Shown here: positions 17,340-25,530 of the stretch, one piece after another
Layout of the letters: every line of letters starts with the position of its first letter
Position numbering within the stretch: the stretch's first letter is position 1
Assembly (NCBI GenBank): GCA_015207365.1
Contig: JADEXA010000048.1
Coordinates: 1 to 56,435, forward strand
Direction of reading: 5' to 3'
DNA from: Vacuolonema iberomarrocanum LEGE 07170
GTDB lineage: Bacteria; Cyanobacteriota; Cyanobacteriia; Elainellales; Elainellaceae
DNA: 56,435 nt
Program-made: the position numbers and the translations under genes
Notes under the pieces: generated by a model
The model's database searches: none
What the model saw: only the letters and a program-made list of their open reading frames with translations
What the model was told of the DNA's origin: nothing

Positions 17340-18221
17340 TTAGTTTGTTTCGTAGATCTGCGTCAGTTGTTCGCAAGCCTGGGTAATGGAATCGATGCTG
17401 CCAGCGTTAACAAAGCCGTAGTAATCCAAGATGTGAACCTGTTCGTTTTGAACGGCATTCAAGTCTTGCCAGAAGGGTTCGGATTGAAATTCGTCTACCT
17501 CGCTCCCCTGAATGTCAACCAGGATCAAAACTTCTGGGTTGGTTTCGAGCACTTTTTCGGGGGAGAGGGTAACGTAGCCTGCGATCGGGCTTTGTCCCTG
17601 AAATTCCGCGACCAAGTTTGTAGCACCAAATTGCGTGAGCAAATCCCCAGCCCAACTGTCTTTGTTCGGCGACAACAACGGTTGGCGGCTCACCAGAACA
17701 AGGGTGTCGGCTTCGGCGGCGGCAGGCTGGGCGGGTAGACATTGCTGGTATTGCTGGAGCAGCGGGTCCGGATCGGCTCCAATAGCAGTCGCTAGGGTAC
17801 GGGTGAGGTCTTCGAGCGACTGCCAACTGTCGAGTTCGGTCGAGAGGGTTTCAACGCCCATCGACTCCAAGCTCGTCAATGCCTGGTCATGGAAGCCTGT
17901 TGCACCAACGACGAGCGTTGGTTCTAGGGCGACAACGGTTTCGAGATTGGGCTGGGTGCGCCCCTCGCTCACGCGAGGCAGATCTTGCAAGGCTTCGTTT
18001 TGGTTGAGCAGTTGGCTGCCCGGTATGCCAACCAATTTGGTGGAATCGAGTCGATGGATAATATCTGCTGCGATTGAACTGAGGGCAACAACGCGGGTGT
18101 CTGCCGATGGCACTAGACTCACGTCATCAGTGGGCATCTCCGATGATGAGGTTGTGGGGGGTGCGGCGACGCATCCGGTCAGTAGAGTGAATAGAAGCAA
18201 TGTTAGATAAAGCGGTTTCAT
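17340..18221 (-). CDS. Iron-siderophore/heme ABC transporter binding lipoprotein
   Basis: Protein of 293 residues with a lipoprotein signal (MKPLYLTLLLFTLLTGC, lipobox L-T-G-C), then the class III periplasmic binding fold: RVVALSSIAADIIHRLD, KLVGIPGSQL, LPRVSEGRTQPNLETVVALE and PTLVVGATG. The family (FecB/FhuD/HmuT/BtuF) binds chelated iron, heme or cobalamin outside the inner membrane. The ATG overlaps the TGA of the ATPase gene by 4 bp (ATGA), showing tight coupling. The upstream receptor suggests heme, but the binding protein itself does not settle the ligand. Confidence 0.85.
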   Translation of the reverse strand: MKPLYLTLLLFTLLTGCVAAPPTTSSSEMPTDDVSLVPSADTRVVALSSIAADIIHRLDSTKLVGIPGSQLLNQNEALQDLPRVSEGRTQPNLETVVALEPTLVVGATGFHDQALTSLESMGVETLSTELDSWQSLEDLTRTLATAIGADPDPLLQQYQQCLPAQPAAAEADTLVLVSRQPLLSPNKDSWAGDLLTQFGATNLVAEFQGQSPIAGYVTLSPEKVLETNPEVLILVDIQGSEVDEFQSEPFWQDLNAVQNEQVHILDYYGFVNAGSIDSITQACEQLTQIYETN

Positions 18222-19048
18222 AGGGTTTGAACCTGGGGCTTAGAGGAAGTAAACGGTGCAAGGGGACAAATTTGAAGACCAACAGGGGTTTGCAGAATTG
18301 CGGCGTCAATGCCAAAAATTTCGGCTAGGTTTTCGGGGGTTACCACATCGATGGGAGCACCCAGATGGTGCAGCTTTCCGTGTTTGAGGAGCGCGAGGCG
18401 ATCGCTAAATCGCGTGGCCAAGTTCACATCGTGCAGCACTGTAATAATGGTGAGATTTTGATCCTGGTTGAAGCGTTTCAACAATTCCAATAGCTCAAGC
18501 TGATAGCGTAAATCAAGATAGGTCGTCGGTTCGTCGAGCAGCAGCACCTGCGGTGTTTGAGCCAGGGCTAATGCTAAAAATGCCCGCTGCCGCTCGCCGC
18601 CAGAAAGCCGTTCCACTAGGCGATCGCTATAGTCCATTAATCCTGCCGATTCCAGCGACCGCGTCACCTGCTGACGGTCGGCAACATCCAGCTCCCAACT
18701 CCACCAGGGTTGGTAAGGAGCCCGTCCCAGACTCACCAGTTGTCGCACGGTCAATCCAGGTGGAATGGTTTGCTGCTGGGGCAACAGGGCTAGAGAGCGG
18801 GCAACGGCTTGTGCCGATTGGGTATGAATGGCTTTGCCATCGAGCAGCACCGTTCCTTGCTGAGGCAGCAAGATGCGGCTCAGCAAGCGCAATAGGGTTG
18901 ATTTGCCGGAACCATTGGCGCCCAAGATGCTCAACCATTCGCCGGGGTGCAACCCAAAGCTGATGTCCTGCACAATGCTTTCGGTGCCGTAACCTCCGGA
19001 TAGCGCCTGACTCTCTAATGCCCAGACGGACTCTGTTGGTTGGTTCAT
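18218..19048 (-). CDS. FecE/HmuV-type ABC transporter ATPase
   Basis: Protein of 276 residues from the ATG at 19048. A longer frame to 19153 lies inside the permease gene; the ATG at 19048 overlaps the permease TGA (ATGA). Walker A GANGSGKST, Q-loop LLPQQQTIPPGLTVRQL, signature RLSGGERQRAFLALALAQ and Walker B VLLLDEPTTYLDLR are all intact, with H-loop TVLHDVN. The order permease-ATPase-binding protein with ATGA overlaps marks one importer. It powers uptake of iron-siderophore or heme across the inner membrane. Confidence 0.92.
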   Translation of the reverse strand: MNQPTESVWALESQALSGGYGTESIVQDISFGLHPGEWLSILGANGSGKSTLLRLLSRILLPQQGTVLLDGKAIHTQSAQAVARSLALLPQQQTIPPGLTVRQLVSLGRAPYQPWWSWELDVADRQQVTRSLESAGLMDYSDRLVERLSGGERQRAFLALALAQTPQVLLLDEPTTYLDLRYQLELLELLKRFNQDQNLTIITVLHDVNLATRFSDRLALLKHGKLHHLGAPIDVVTPENLAEIFGIDAAILQTPVGLQICPLAPFTSSKPQVQTL

Positions 19049-20061
19049 GAGGCGTGGCTCCGACGATAGAGCAACCAGATGAAAACCGGAGCCCCCAGCA
19101 AGGCGGTGACAATGCCGACGGGCAGCTCGATCGCCCCCAGCCGCGACAGCCAATCGGCGAGCAGCAAGGTCCAGGCTCCGCCCAAAACCGATAGGGGCAA
19201 CACCCAGCGGTAATCGGTGCCCACCAGTAGCCGTGCGCCATGAGGCACAATCAACCCAACAAACCCCACCAATCCGGCAATGCTCACCGCACTGGCAGCA
19301 AGCAGGGCGGCGATCGCCCCAATCAACAACCGCGATCGCATCAGCGACACGCCCAAACTGACCGCCAAATCATCCCCCAACTGCAACAGGTTCATCACCT
19401 GAGCCAGGCTGCATCCCACCACCAGCGCGATCGCCAGGTAGGGGCCAACCATCGTCAGCTCATTCCATCCGCGTCCATTCAAGCTACCCACAAGCCAGTT
19501 GAGCGCTGCTTGGATGCGCCCATCCTCTGAAAGCAGCAGCAGCGTCGATTGCACCGCGCCAAATAACGAGCTAATCGCGACGCCGCCTAGGACCAGACGC
19601 TCGACCGAGATGCCTGTGGAACTGCGGGCCAGGAGATACACCATCGATGTGGTGACGATTGCCCCCACCCAGGCCGCCAGCGGCACCCAGCTTTGCATGA
19701 GCCCCAGGGTGAAGAGGGCAACGGCTACCAGCCCTGCTCCGGCAGAAATGCCAAGAATGAACGGATCAGCCAATCCATTGCGCAACATGCCTTGCAACAA
19801 CGCCCCTGAGAGCCCCAAGGCCGAACCTACCATCAAGGCTGCGACGATGCGCGGCAGGCGCAAATCCCAAATGATGGTTTGGTTGATGCTGCTCCCCTGA
19901 TGCCAGAGCGCTTGCTGCAGCTCGGCGTAACTCATCTGCACCGTTCCCTGCGTCAGAGATAAGACCAGTGTGAGCATGAGCCCTACACATACGATCAAAA
20001 CGGCAACAATGCTACGGGAGGGTAGGGCTCGTGGTAATGAGGGAAGCTGTGAAGATGTCAT
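19045..20061 (-). CDS. FecCD/BtuC-type ABC transporter permease
   Basis: Protein of 338 residues with about ten transmembrane helices and the family landmarks LRLPRIVAALMVGSALGLSG, ILGISAGAGL, the coupling region SLGVSLMRSRLL and VGLIVPHGARLLVGTDYR near the C-terminus. It would work as a homodimer with the ATPase encoded next. It is the first gene of the transport run. A Fur-like AT-rich palindrome lies about 45 bp upstream of the ATG at 20061. Confidence 0.92.
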   Translation of the reverse strand: MTSSQLPSLPRALPSRSIVAVLIVCVGLMLTLVLSLTQGTVQMSYAELQQALWHQGSSINQTIIWDLRLPRIVAALMVGSALGLSGALLQGMLRNGLADPFILGISAGAGLVAVALFTLGLMQSWVPLAAWVGAIVTTSMVYLLARSSTGISVERLVLGGVAISSLFGAVQSTLLLLSEDGRIQAALNWLVGSLNGRGWNELTMVGPYLAIALVVGCSLAQVMNLLQLGDDLAVSLGVSLMRSRLLIGAIAALLAASAVSIAGLVGFVGLIVPHGARLLVGTDYRWVLPLSVLGGAWTLLLADWLSRLGAIELPVGIVTALLGAPVFIWLLYRRSHAS

Positions 20062-20103
20062 AGGGATGATTAAATGGGCAGAAGCAATATGGCCTGATTA
20101 TTG

Positions 20104-20121
20104 CAAATAATTATCATCTAG
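20104..20121 (-). promoter_or_regulatory. Candidate Fur box before the uptake operon
   Basis: AAATAATTATCATCT and its flank resemble the cyanobacterial Fur consensus of AT-rich half sites around ATTATCAT. It is 45-60 bp upstream of the permease start. Match by eye only. Confidence 0.4.
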
Positions 20122-20236
20122 GCAATCCATGCTAACCCGTTGGCGTTTGGTTATCTGCGGGCAAGTCGGAGCCTATGGATAGTGCACGGGGCTTTGATAT
20201 TGGGACGATATTGGGAGCGATCGCTAAAACCGCCTA

Positions 20237-22963
20237 CTAAAATCGCCAGGTTAACCCCGCTCTGAAACTGGTTCGGGCTTGGGAAAACCGACCAATATCT
20301 GGTCGATCCGCCGTAACGTTACGCACATCAGCAAATTGGTAATATTCGGTGTTGAAGATGTTATAGACACCGAGATTGAGCGATACGTTCGGGCTGAGGT
20401 TAATATAACCAATCAAATCAAATACGGTGTAGGCGTCGGGAATGAAGCGCTCCTGGTCGTTGATGATGTCGTTGACATCTGGCTCACCCACAACGGTGCC
20501 GATGAATTCGACCCCCCAGCGATCGCCAGGCGCACGATAGCCCAGACCCGCCACTAATTGAAACGGGCTAACCGATTCCAACGGTTCATCATCGGTCAGG
20601 TTATTTCCTTCCGTCCAGGCCAACGCTAGCCGCACACGGAACCCATCTTCGCCGGAGCTGAAGCGGTACTCGCTCCCCAGTTCCAGACCATAAATTTCGG
20701 CTTCGGTGATGTTTTGGGTCTGGAAAATGTTGATGACAGGGGTGCCAAACGCGGGGGGAGGGGTAATAATTTCGGTTCCAGCGTCCACAAACTCTTCAAT
20801 GAAGTTGTCGTAGCGACTGTAGAATCCGGTCAATCCAAAGCGGAAGCGATCAAAGTCCCCCCGGATGCCTAGCTCGAAGGTATTGCTGGTTTCTGACTCC
20901 AGATCAGGGTTGGGAATGGTGCGGTACTTAAAAAAGGCTCCAGTTGTGTTGGTAAATCCGCTGTTGATTTCGCTGTACAAGGGCGCGCGAAACCCGCGAG
21001 CATAGCGACCGACCAACGTGATCTCATCGCTGGGGCGAAAGATCAGCGCCAAACTCGGTGAGACATCGGAGTCGTTGAAGTCAACGGGTTCAACATCATT
21101 GCGCTCAAAGCTAGGAGAGTCTTCCACCGTCAAATCGTAAATATCAAAGCGCAAGCCGGGAATGAGGGTAAACCGACCGTCGCCAAAGGTGATTTCATCT
21201 TGGATATAAAACCCGAGACGAACCGTATCAGAGGGTGGAAAGTCTTCAATGGGAAACGTATCCGTACTTGAGATCCGGGTGCTTTCTCCCGTTACTAGGC
21301 TAGTTTCGACGCGATCGCGTGGCCGTTCATTGCGCGTGGTCGATACCTCAATTCCATAGGTGAGGCGATTTTCGACCGCGCCAATGTCAAAGTCACTGCG
21401 GAGCTGTAGGTTGGCTCCCCAAACACGATCCAGAAAGTCGTAATCATCGTTCCGGCGCACCGGGGTACCAATGGGAAATTGCCCACCACTGGTGGGACCG
21501 TAGGTAAACTGTCGAATCCTTAGTTCTTCGTTGCGGGCGTTTTGATAGTACACCTGGAAGCGCCCAAATTGTAGGAAGGAGTTGCTGTCGGGGTCGTCGT
21601 ACTCATAGCTCAAACTGATGCGTTCCCGGTTCGTATTCAGTTCGACATCTTCAAACTGAACGTTCGGCGCAACTAGGTTGGCCTCCAAGATGTCGAGTTC
21701 AGCGTCATCGTCAAACACTTCTGTAATCAGGCGCAGGGATTGTGTATCGCTGAGACGATAAACGGCGGAACCCAAAAAGTTGTTGCGGTTGTTGGTTTCT
21801 GGATCCACAAAGCGATCATCCCCCGATACTTGCAGCTCATTGCCATCGCGCCGGGTATAGCCAAACAAGACATCTAAATCACCCAGCCGAGCTGCAAACG
21901 CTGTATTGATATTAGTACTGGTGTTTTCAGAACCATAGCCAAGGCGAACGCCACCCACGAAATCACGCCCGGCTTCATCCAACAGGGCTTCTGGATCCAG
22001 GCTAAAGTAGCTCACCACCCCAGCCAGGGCATCACTTCCGTAGAGTGCGGAGGCTGGCCCACGAATAATTTCGACCGCACTCAGCGAATCCAGATCGACG
22101 TAATCGCGCCCCAGGGCAAAGGGTCCAAACTCAAATCGCGTCGGAATCCGAATCCCATCGACCTGAAGCAAGACGCGATTTCCATCCAAGCCGCGAATAT
22201 TGAAATCTTGCAAGCCATAGCGGGCATTGTCACGCACCACAATTCCTGGCTCAAAGCGCACCAGATCGCGAATGTCTTGTGCTTGGATTCGCTCGATTTC
22301 CTCGCGGTCAATGACGGTGATGTTGCTGGGCGCATCTTGCACATCATCAGGGTTGCGCGTTCCTGTAACTGTAATTTGGATCCGGGAGTCGTCGATCGCT
22401 CCAGCGGAGGTACCAGGAGGGGCGATCGCCACATTTAACACCATCTGCTGAGCCGTACTCGTAACCTCTGCCGTTGGCGGCGCGTCGGTTCCGGTAATAA
22501 CGATACGCACCTGGTTTGGCTCACCCGCAACGGCCATATTGTTCGCCGTAATAGCCGCAATGCCCTCCGCTGGCCCGACGTCCAAAAATTCTTCGCCTTC
22601 GGGCAAGGCCAGCACTGCCGCCGGAATTTCAATAACCAGGGCATTTCCCTCTGTCGTGGTTACGGGAGTAGGAACCGTCTCAGATGTTTCCAGAACCACT
22701 TCGAGCCCTGCTGCCGTTGTATTGACATTCACGCCAGTCACTTCAATCAGTGCCGTTTCAGCCTGAGCCATTAACAATGCTTCATTCTGAGGTGATTGGC
22801 TCTTTGCCAGTTCCAGATGTTCCGAATCTGAAATTGCGGGAGCTTCAGCTCTGGAATTAGTTAATTGTTGAGAATTCTTATCTAAAGGTAGTTCGGTAGC
22901 GTGCGCAACCTGAGCAGCACAAAATGAGGCGATACCAAACGCCAGGAAGACGACTCTATTCAT
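20237..22963 (-). CDS. AMIN-domain TonB-dependent receptor, heme/hemoprotein type
   Basis: Protein of 908 residues from the ATG at 22963 (GGGGA ribosome site; an upstream TTG at 23011 is rejected). Signal peptide MNRVVFLAFGIASFCAAQ with V-A-H-A cleavage region; AMIN domain about residues 75-180, the cyanobacterial hallmark of TonB receptors; plug domain starting ITVTGTRNPDDVQDAPSNIT, with DLVRFEPGIVV, FNIRGLDGNRVLLQVDG and VEIIRGPASALYGSDALAGV; then a 22-strand barrel ending in aromatic F (TWRF). The FNIRGLDGNRV block and plug layout match the hemoglobin/transferrin/heme receptor subfamily rather than typical schizokinen-type receptors. It imports across the outer membrane using TonB-ExbBD, not encoded here. 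The ABC importer follows on the same strand after 175 bp. Confidence 0.88.
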   Translation of the reverse strand: MNRVVFLAFGIASFCAAQVAHATELPLDKNSQQLTNSRAEAPAISDSEHLELAKSQSPQNEALLMAQAETALIEVTGVNVNTTAAGLEVVLETSETVPTPVTTTEGNALVIEIPAAVLALPEGEEFLDVGPAEGIAAITANNMAVAGEPNQVRIVITGTDAPPTAEVTSTAQQMVLNVAIAPPGTSAGAIDDSRIQITVTGTRNPDDVQDAPSNITVIDREEIERIQAQDIRDLVRFEPGIVVRDNARYGLQDFNIRGLDGNRVLLQVDGIRIPTRFEFGPFALGRDYVDLDSLSAVEIIRGPASALYGSDALAGVVSYFSLDPEALLDEAGRDFVGGVRLGYGSENTSTNINTAFAARLGDLDVLFGYTRRDGNELQVSGDDRFVDPETNNRNNFLGSAVYRLSDTQSLRLITEVFDDDAELDILEANLVAPNVQFEDVELNTNRERISLSYEYDDPDSNSFLQFGRFQVYYQNARNEELRIRQFTYGPTSGGQFPIGTPVRRNDDYDFLDRVWGANLQLRSDFDIGAVENRLTYGIEVSTTRNERPRDRVETSLVTGESTRISSTDTFPIEDFPPSDTVRLGFYIQDEITFGDGRFTLIPGLRFDIYDLTVEDSPSFERNDVEPVDFNDSDVSPSLALIFRPSDEITLVGRYARGFRAPLYSEINSGFTNTTGAFFKYRTIPNPDLESETSNTFELGIRGDFDRFRFGLTGFYSRYDNFIEEFVDAGTEIITPPPAFGTPVINIFQTQNITEAEIYGLELGSEYRFSSGEDGFRVRLALAWTEGNNLTDDEPLESVSPFQLVAGLGYRAPGDRWGVEFIGTVVGEPDVNDIINDQERFIPDAYTVFDLIGYINLSPNVSLNLGVYNIFNTEYYQFADVRNVTADRPDIGRFSQARTSFRAGLTWRF

Positions 22964-23011
22964 GTTTCCCCACACCAAAAGGAGATTTATTTCGTTGAGA
23001 ACAGTATTCAA

Positions 23012-23600
23012 TAAGTAGGAATTAATAGCAATAGTGAAATGTCAATTGACTTGAGAAGCTGACAAAAGGCTGCGGTGATGGTGGTTCCATCTTCGATACA
23101 GAAATGTCTCTGATAGCCCAGTTGACAACAGGTGTGGCGGTGTATTGATCGATCAATCACAAGTGATGTGCGAGGCGTAGGTGATCTTCACATCTCTACA
23201 AGAACGATTTTTTACGGTCTACTTAGTGACATTGCATCGCAGATAGAGCATCTGTTTTCTGCCTTGTACTCAGAGTGGTTTTGCGGCGATTAAATATCGT
23301 TGTAAAACAAAAATTGACTGCTGGACGTTTTGAGGTGATTTACGCTATCGTGATGCCACGACTTCAACTAACAGCGTTTCGATTCATAAAGCAATGAAGT
23401 AGCACTTTAGAGACAACACAACCAATTCGTCAGCCTGGTAGAGCATTAGAACCAGAGCGCCGTTGTGTTTCGCTAGCGTCAGATGCGGATCAAGGATCAT
23501 CTGCGCCTTAGCCTTTGAACTTTTTTCAGTATTTACATAATTAGGAAGATGGCTACATTGCAGCCATGCTTTGCGATGTGGCCTCCCAGGGAGGTGGTGT
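23012..23600 (+). other. Long structured leader/intergenic region before the ABC-F gene
   Basis: There is no gene in these 590 bp apart from a short overlapping reading frame at the end. On the plus strand, 23278-23290 and 23296-23308 form a 13-bp hairpin that needs G-U pairs, so it fits RNA of this strand and not the other. AACACAAC (23415-23422) pairs with GTTGTGTT (23462-23469) around an inner CTGGT/ACCAG stem. Just before the gene, CCTC and GAGG (23583-23594 region) can hide the ribosome site. Regulation by RNA structure is plausible. Confidence 0.45.
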
Positions 23601-23628
23601 ATGTCTAATCATCGGCAGCCATACTTGA
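23566..23628 (+). CDS. Possible 20-residue leader peptide overlapping the ABC-F start
   Basis: ATG at 23566 opens a 20-codon frame (MLCDVASQGGGVCLIIGSHT) that runs across the ABC-F ribosome site and its ATG at 23601 in another frame. Its TGA (23626-23628) overlaps the internal in-frame ABC-F ATG at 23628 as TGATG. Translated leaders that unmask a downstream start are known for antibiotic-resistance ABC-F genes. Support here is positional only; its own ribosome site is weak. Confidence 0.3.
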   Translation: MLCDVASQGGGVCLIIGSHT

Positions 23629-25214
23629 TGGCTGAGAACGTGAGTTACAGGCTGGAGTCGACGCGGGTTTTATTTCAAGGCATTGATCTCAGTCTTGCAG
23701 CGGGCGATCGGATTGCCCTAGTCGGCTCTAACGGAGTGGGCAAATCGACGCTGCTGAAAATTTTGGCCCGACAGATCCAGCCCATGCAAGGATCCATCGC
23801 GTGCGATCGCCCAACCTACTATCTGCCGCAACTCAACACTATTCGGTCGTCGATTCAGTCGGAGTCGGTTCTCGACTTTCTGAGTGCTATATCCGACGAG
23901 TGGTGGGAAATTGAGCAAATGCTTGAAACCAGCTTCGGCACGGCGTTGGACTTATCGCTGTCCATGCAAAGTCTCAGTGGTGGAGAGCTGACGAAGCTGT
24001 TTCTGGCGGTTGGTTTAGCGCGATCGCTCGATCTTTTGTTTTTGGATGAACCGACAAATCACCTGGATTATCCAGCCCTTGAAGCCCTGCGTCAGTTTCT
24101 CTGCCAGTTTCAGGGAGCCTTTGTGATTGTCTCTCACAAACCGTTTTTTCTGGATCAGGTCGCACAAACGACTTGGGAACTCTCGGCGACAAACTTGCAG
24201 GTCTATGGCGGCAATTTTTCGTATTATCGAGAGCAAAAACAACTAGAAGAGGCCGCCAAGGAGAGAGCCCACGAAACAGCACGGAAAGAGTTGAAACGAG
24301 CCAAAGCGACCATTTTAACCGAGCAGAAACGTGCGGCTCAGTCACATCGCAGCGGTCGTCAAAAAGCGCTCAATGGCGATATGCCCCGCATTGTCGCGGG
24401 GGGGATGAAGCGCCGTGCCGAGGCGGTGGCTGGGAAACTGAAGATCAAACATGAAAAAGCCATGGCCGTCGCGACGCAAAACGTTGCCGACACCAAGGTC
24501 AGAACCCACAAGGCCGCGAGCATTCAGTTAGAGGAGCATGGCAAGAAACATCGACGGTTAATCGAAATCAACCATGCCAGTCTTTGGGTTGCAGATCGAT
24601 TGTTGCTTAAGGATATTGAGTTGTGCGTTTTGAGTCGCGATCGCCTTGCGGTTGCAGGCATCAACGGATCCGGCAAATCCTGTTTGGTCAAAGCGATTCT
24701 AGGACTCGACGCGACACCCGCCGTTTTGCAGGGGGGTGAGGTGAAATGTGCAGACATGCGAACGGTATATCTGGATCAGAGCTATGCGTTGGTCGATCGC
24801 ACCCAAACCGTGCTGCAAAACATGCAACGGGCGAATCCGGCGCTGAACTATCAGTTGCTACGGCAGCAGCTCGGGCACTTTCTGTTTTGGAATGATGATG
24901 TGTATAAGGTTGCCTCTGTTTTGAGTGGTGGGGAATTGGCAAGACTGGCGGTCGCCATGATCACCATTGCCGAAATCGATTTACTGATTTTAGATGAACC
25001 CACCAACAATCTAGATGTCACCACCGTCGATCAAATGGTCGAAGCGATTAACGACTATCAAGGTGCCCTTTGGGTCATTTCCCATGATCTCGACTTCCTC
25101 AGTCGGATTAACATTACGCACTCAGTTCAGCTAAAACATCAGAGGTTGCAGCCAACGCTGTATCTGCCCAGCCAACTATTGTCTTATCAGCAGTGTTTGC
25201 TCGAAGATCACTGA
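23601..25214 (+). CDS. ABC-F ATPase, possible ribosome-protection type
   Basis: Protein of 537 residues with two ABC domains and no membrane helices. Domain 1: Walker A GSNGVGKST, signature LSGGELTKLFLAVGLARS, Walker B LLFLDEPTNHLD. Domain 2: Walker A GINGSGKSC, signature LSGGELARLAVAMITI, Walker B LLILDEPTNNLD. The charged linker between them (about residues 215-320, rich in K/R/A/E) is the P-site tRNA interaction motif that reaches into the ribosome. The ATG at 23601 has an excellent GGGAGGTGG site; a second in-frame ATG lies at 23628. The layout is closer to antibiotic-resistance ABC-F proteins than to housekeeping Uup/EttA in length, but assignment needs phylogeny. An imperfect hairpin terminator follows. 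Confidence 0.88.
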   Translation: MSNHRQPYLMAENVSYRLESTRVLFQGIDLSLAAGDRIALVGSNGVGKSTLLKILARQIQPMQGSIACDRPTYYLPQLNTIRSSIQSESVLDFLSAISDEWWEIEQMLETSFGTALDLSLSMQSLSGGELTKLFLAVGLARSLDLLFLDEPTNHLDYPALEALRQFLCQFQGAFVIVSHKPFFLDQVAQTTWELSATNLQVYGGNFSYYREQKQLEEAAKERAHETARKELKRAKATILTEQKRAAQSHRSGRQKALNGDMPRIVAGGMKRRAEAVAGKLKIKHEKAMAVATQNVADTKVRTHKAASIQLEEHGKKHRRLIEINHASLWVADRLLLKDIELCVLSRDRLAVAGINGSGKSCLVKAILGLDATPAVLQGGEVKCADMRTVYLDQSYALVDRTQTVLQNMQRANPALNYQLLRQQLGHFLFWNDDVYKVASVLSGGELARLAVAMITIAEIDLLILDEPTNNLDVTTVDQMVEAINDYQGALWVISHDLDFLSRINITHSVQLKHQRLQPTLYLPSQLLSYQQCLLEDH

Positions 25215-25243
25215 TCGGTTGCCACGGCATTGTTGATTGAGGG

Positions 25244-25296
25244 GCTGATTTTTCTCAGGAAGGGACGTATCATGCCCTTTCCTGGAAAAAATTAGC
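25244..25296 (+). terminator. Probable terminator of the ABC-F gene
   Basis: Imperfect hairpin of about 20 bp (arms 25244-25264 and 25275-25296), 30 bp after the stop. The arm sequences, A/T-rich outside and GG-rich inside, resemble several other hairpins of the window. It directly abuts the 95-bp repeat at 25299. Confidence 0.55.
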
Positions 25297-25298
25297 TT

Positions 25299-25393
25299 TA
25301 TAGCGGTGTGCAACCGCATTAAGCACAGCAACGGTTGTGTGGGGCGCGGCGCGCCCCACACAACCGTACTTAACTAACGCGCATAGCGCTATA
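25299..25393 (+). repeat. 95-bp palindromic element, family TATAGCG, copy 2
   Basis: Same 95 bp as 12673-12767 in reverse orientation, ends TATAGCGG and AGCGCTATA, core hairpin of 17 bp with loop GGC. Apart from the flipped 3-nt loop no difference was found, indicating very recent spread or strong conservation. Confidence 0.92.
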
Positions 25394-25456
25394 GATTCGG
25401 CAACGCCGCGATTAACGTGCGATCGCATTAATTTTTGGGAACTCTGAAAATACCTC

Positions 25457-25500
25457 TTGATCGGCCAGGCTCCCCAAGTCTGGGAATCCTGGCCGATCAA
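25457..25500 (+). repeat. 13-bp inverted repeat just upstream of the sensor kinase
   Basis: Arms TTGATCGGCCAGG (25457-25469) and its exact complement (25488-25500), with a further TCCC/GGGA stem inside. It ends 30 bp before the kinase ATG at 25531 and so lies in its 5' untranslated region. Confidence 0.8.
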
Positions 25501-25530
25501 AATGTTCTCAAAAAATACCAATGTGAACCG

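Noticed and set aside
19049..19153. Extended start for the FecE-like ATPase
   Set aside because: It lies inside the permease gene; the ATGA overlap at 19045-19048 gives a natural start.
23425..23470. tRNA-like D-arm (AGCCTGGTAGAGC) before the ABC-F gene
   Set aside because: No matching acceptor stem, anticodon arm or T-arm with GTTC could be placed around it; kept only as part of a structured leader.
25435..25530. Longer N-terminus for the sensor kinase from TTG 25435
   Set aside because: The extra 32 codons would translate a perfect inverted repeat and do not resemble a signal or membrane segment; the ATG at 25531 starts directly at TM1.
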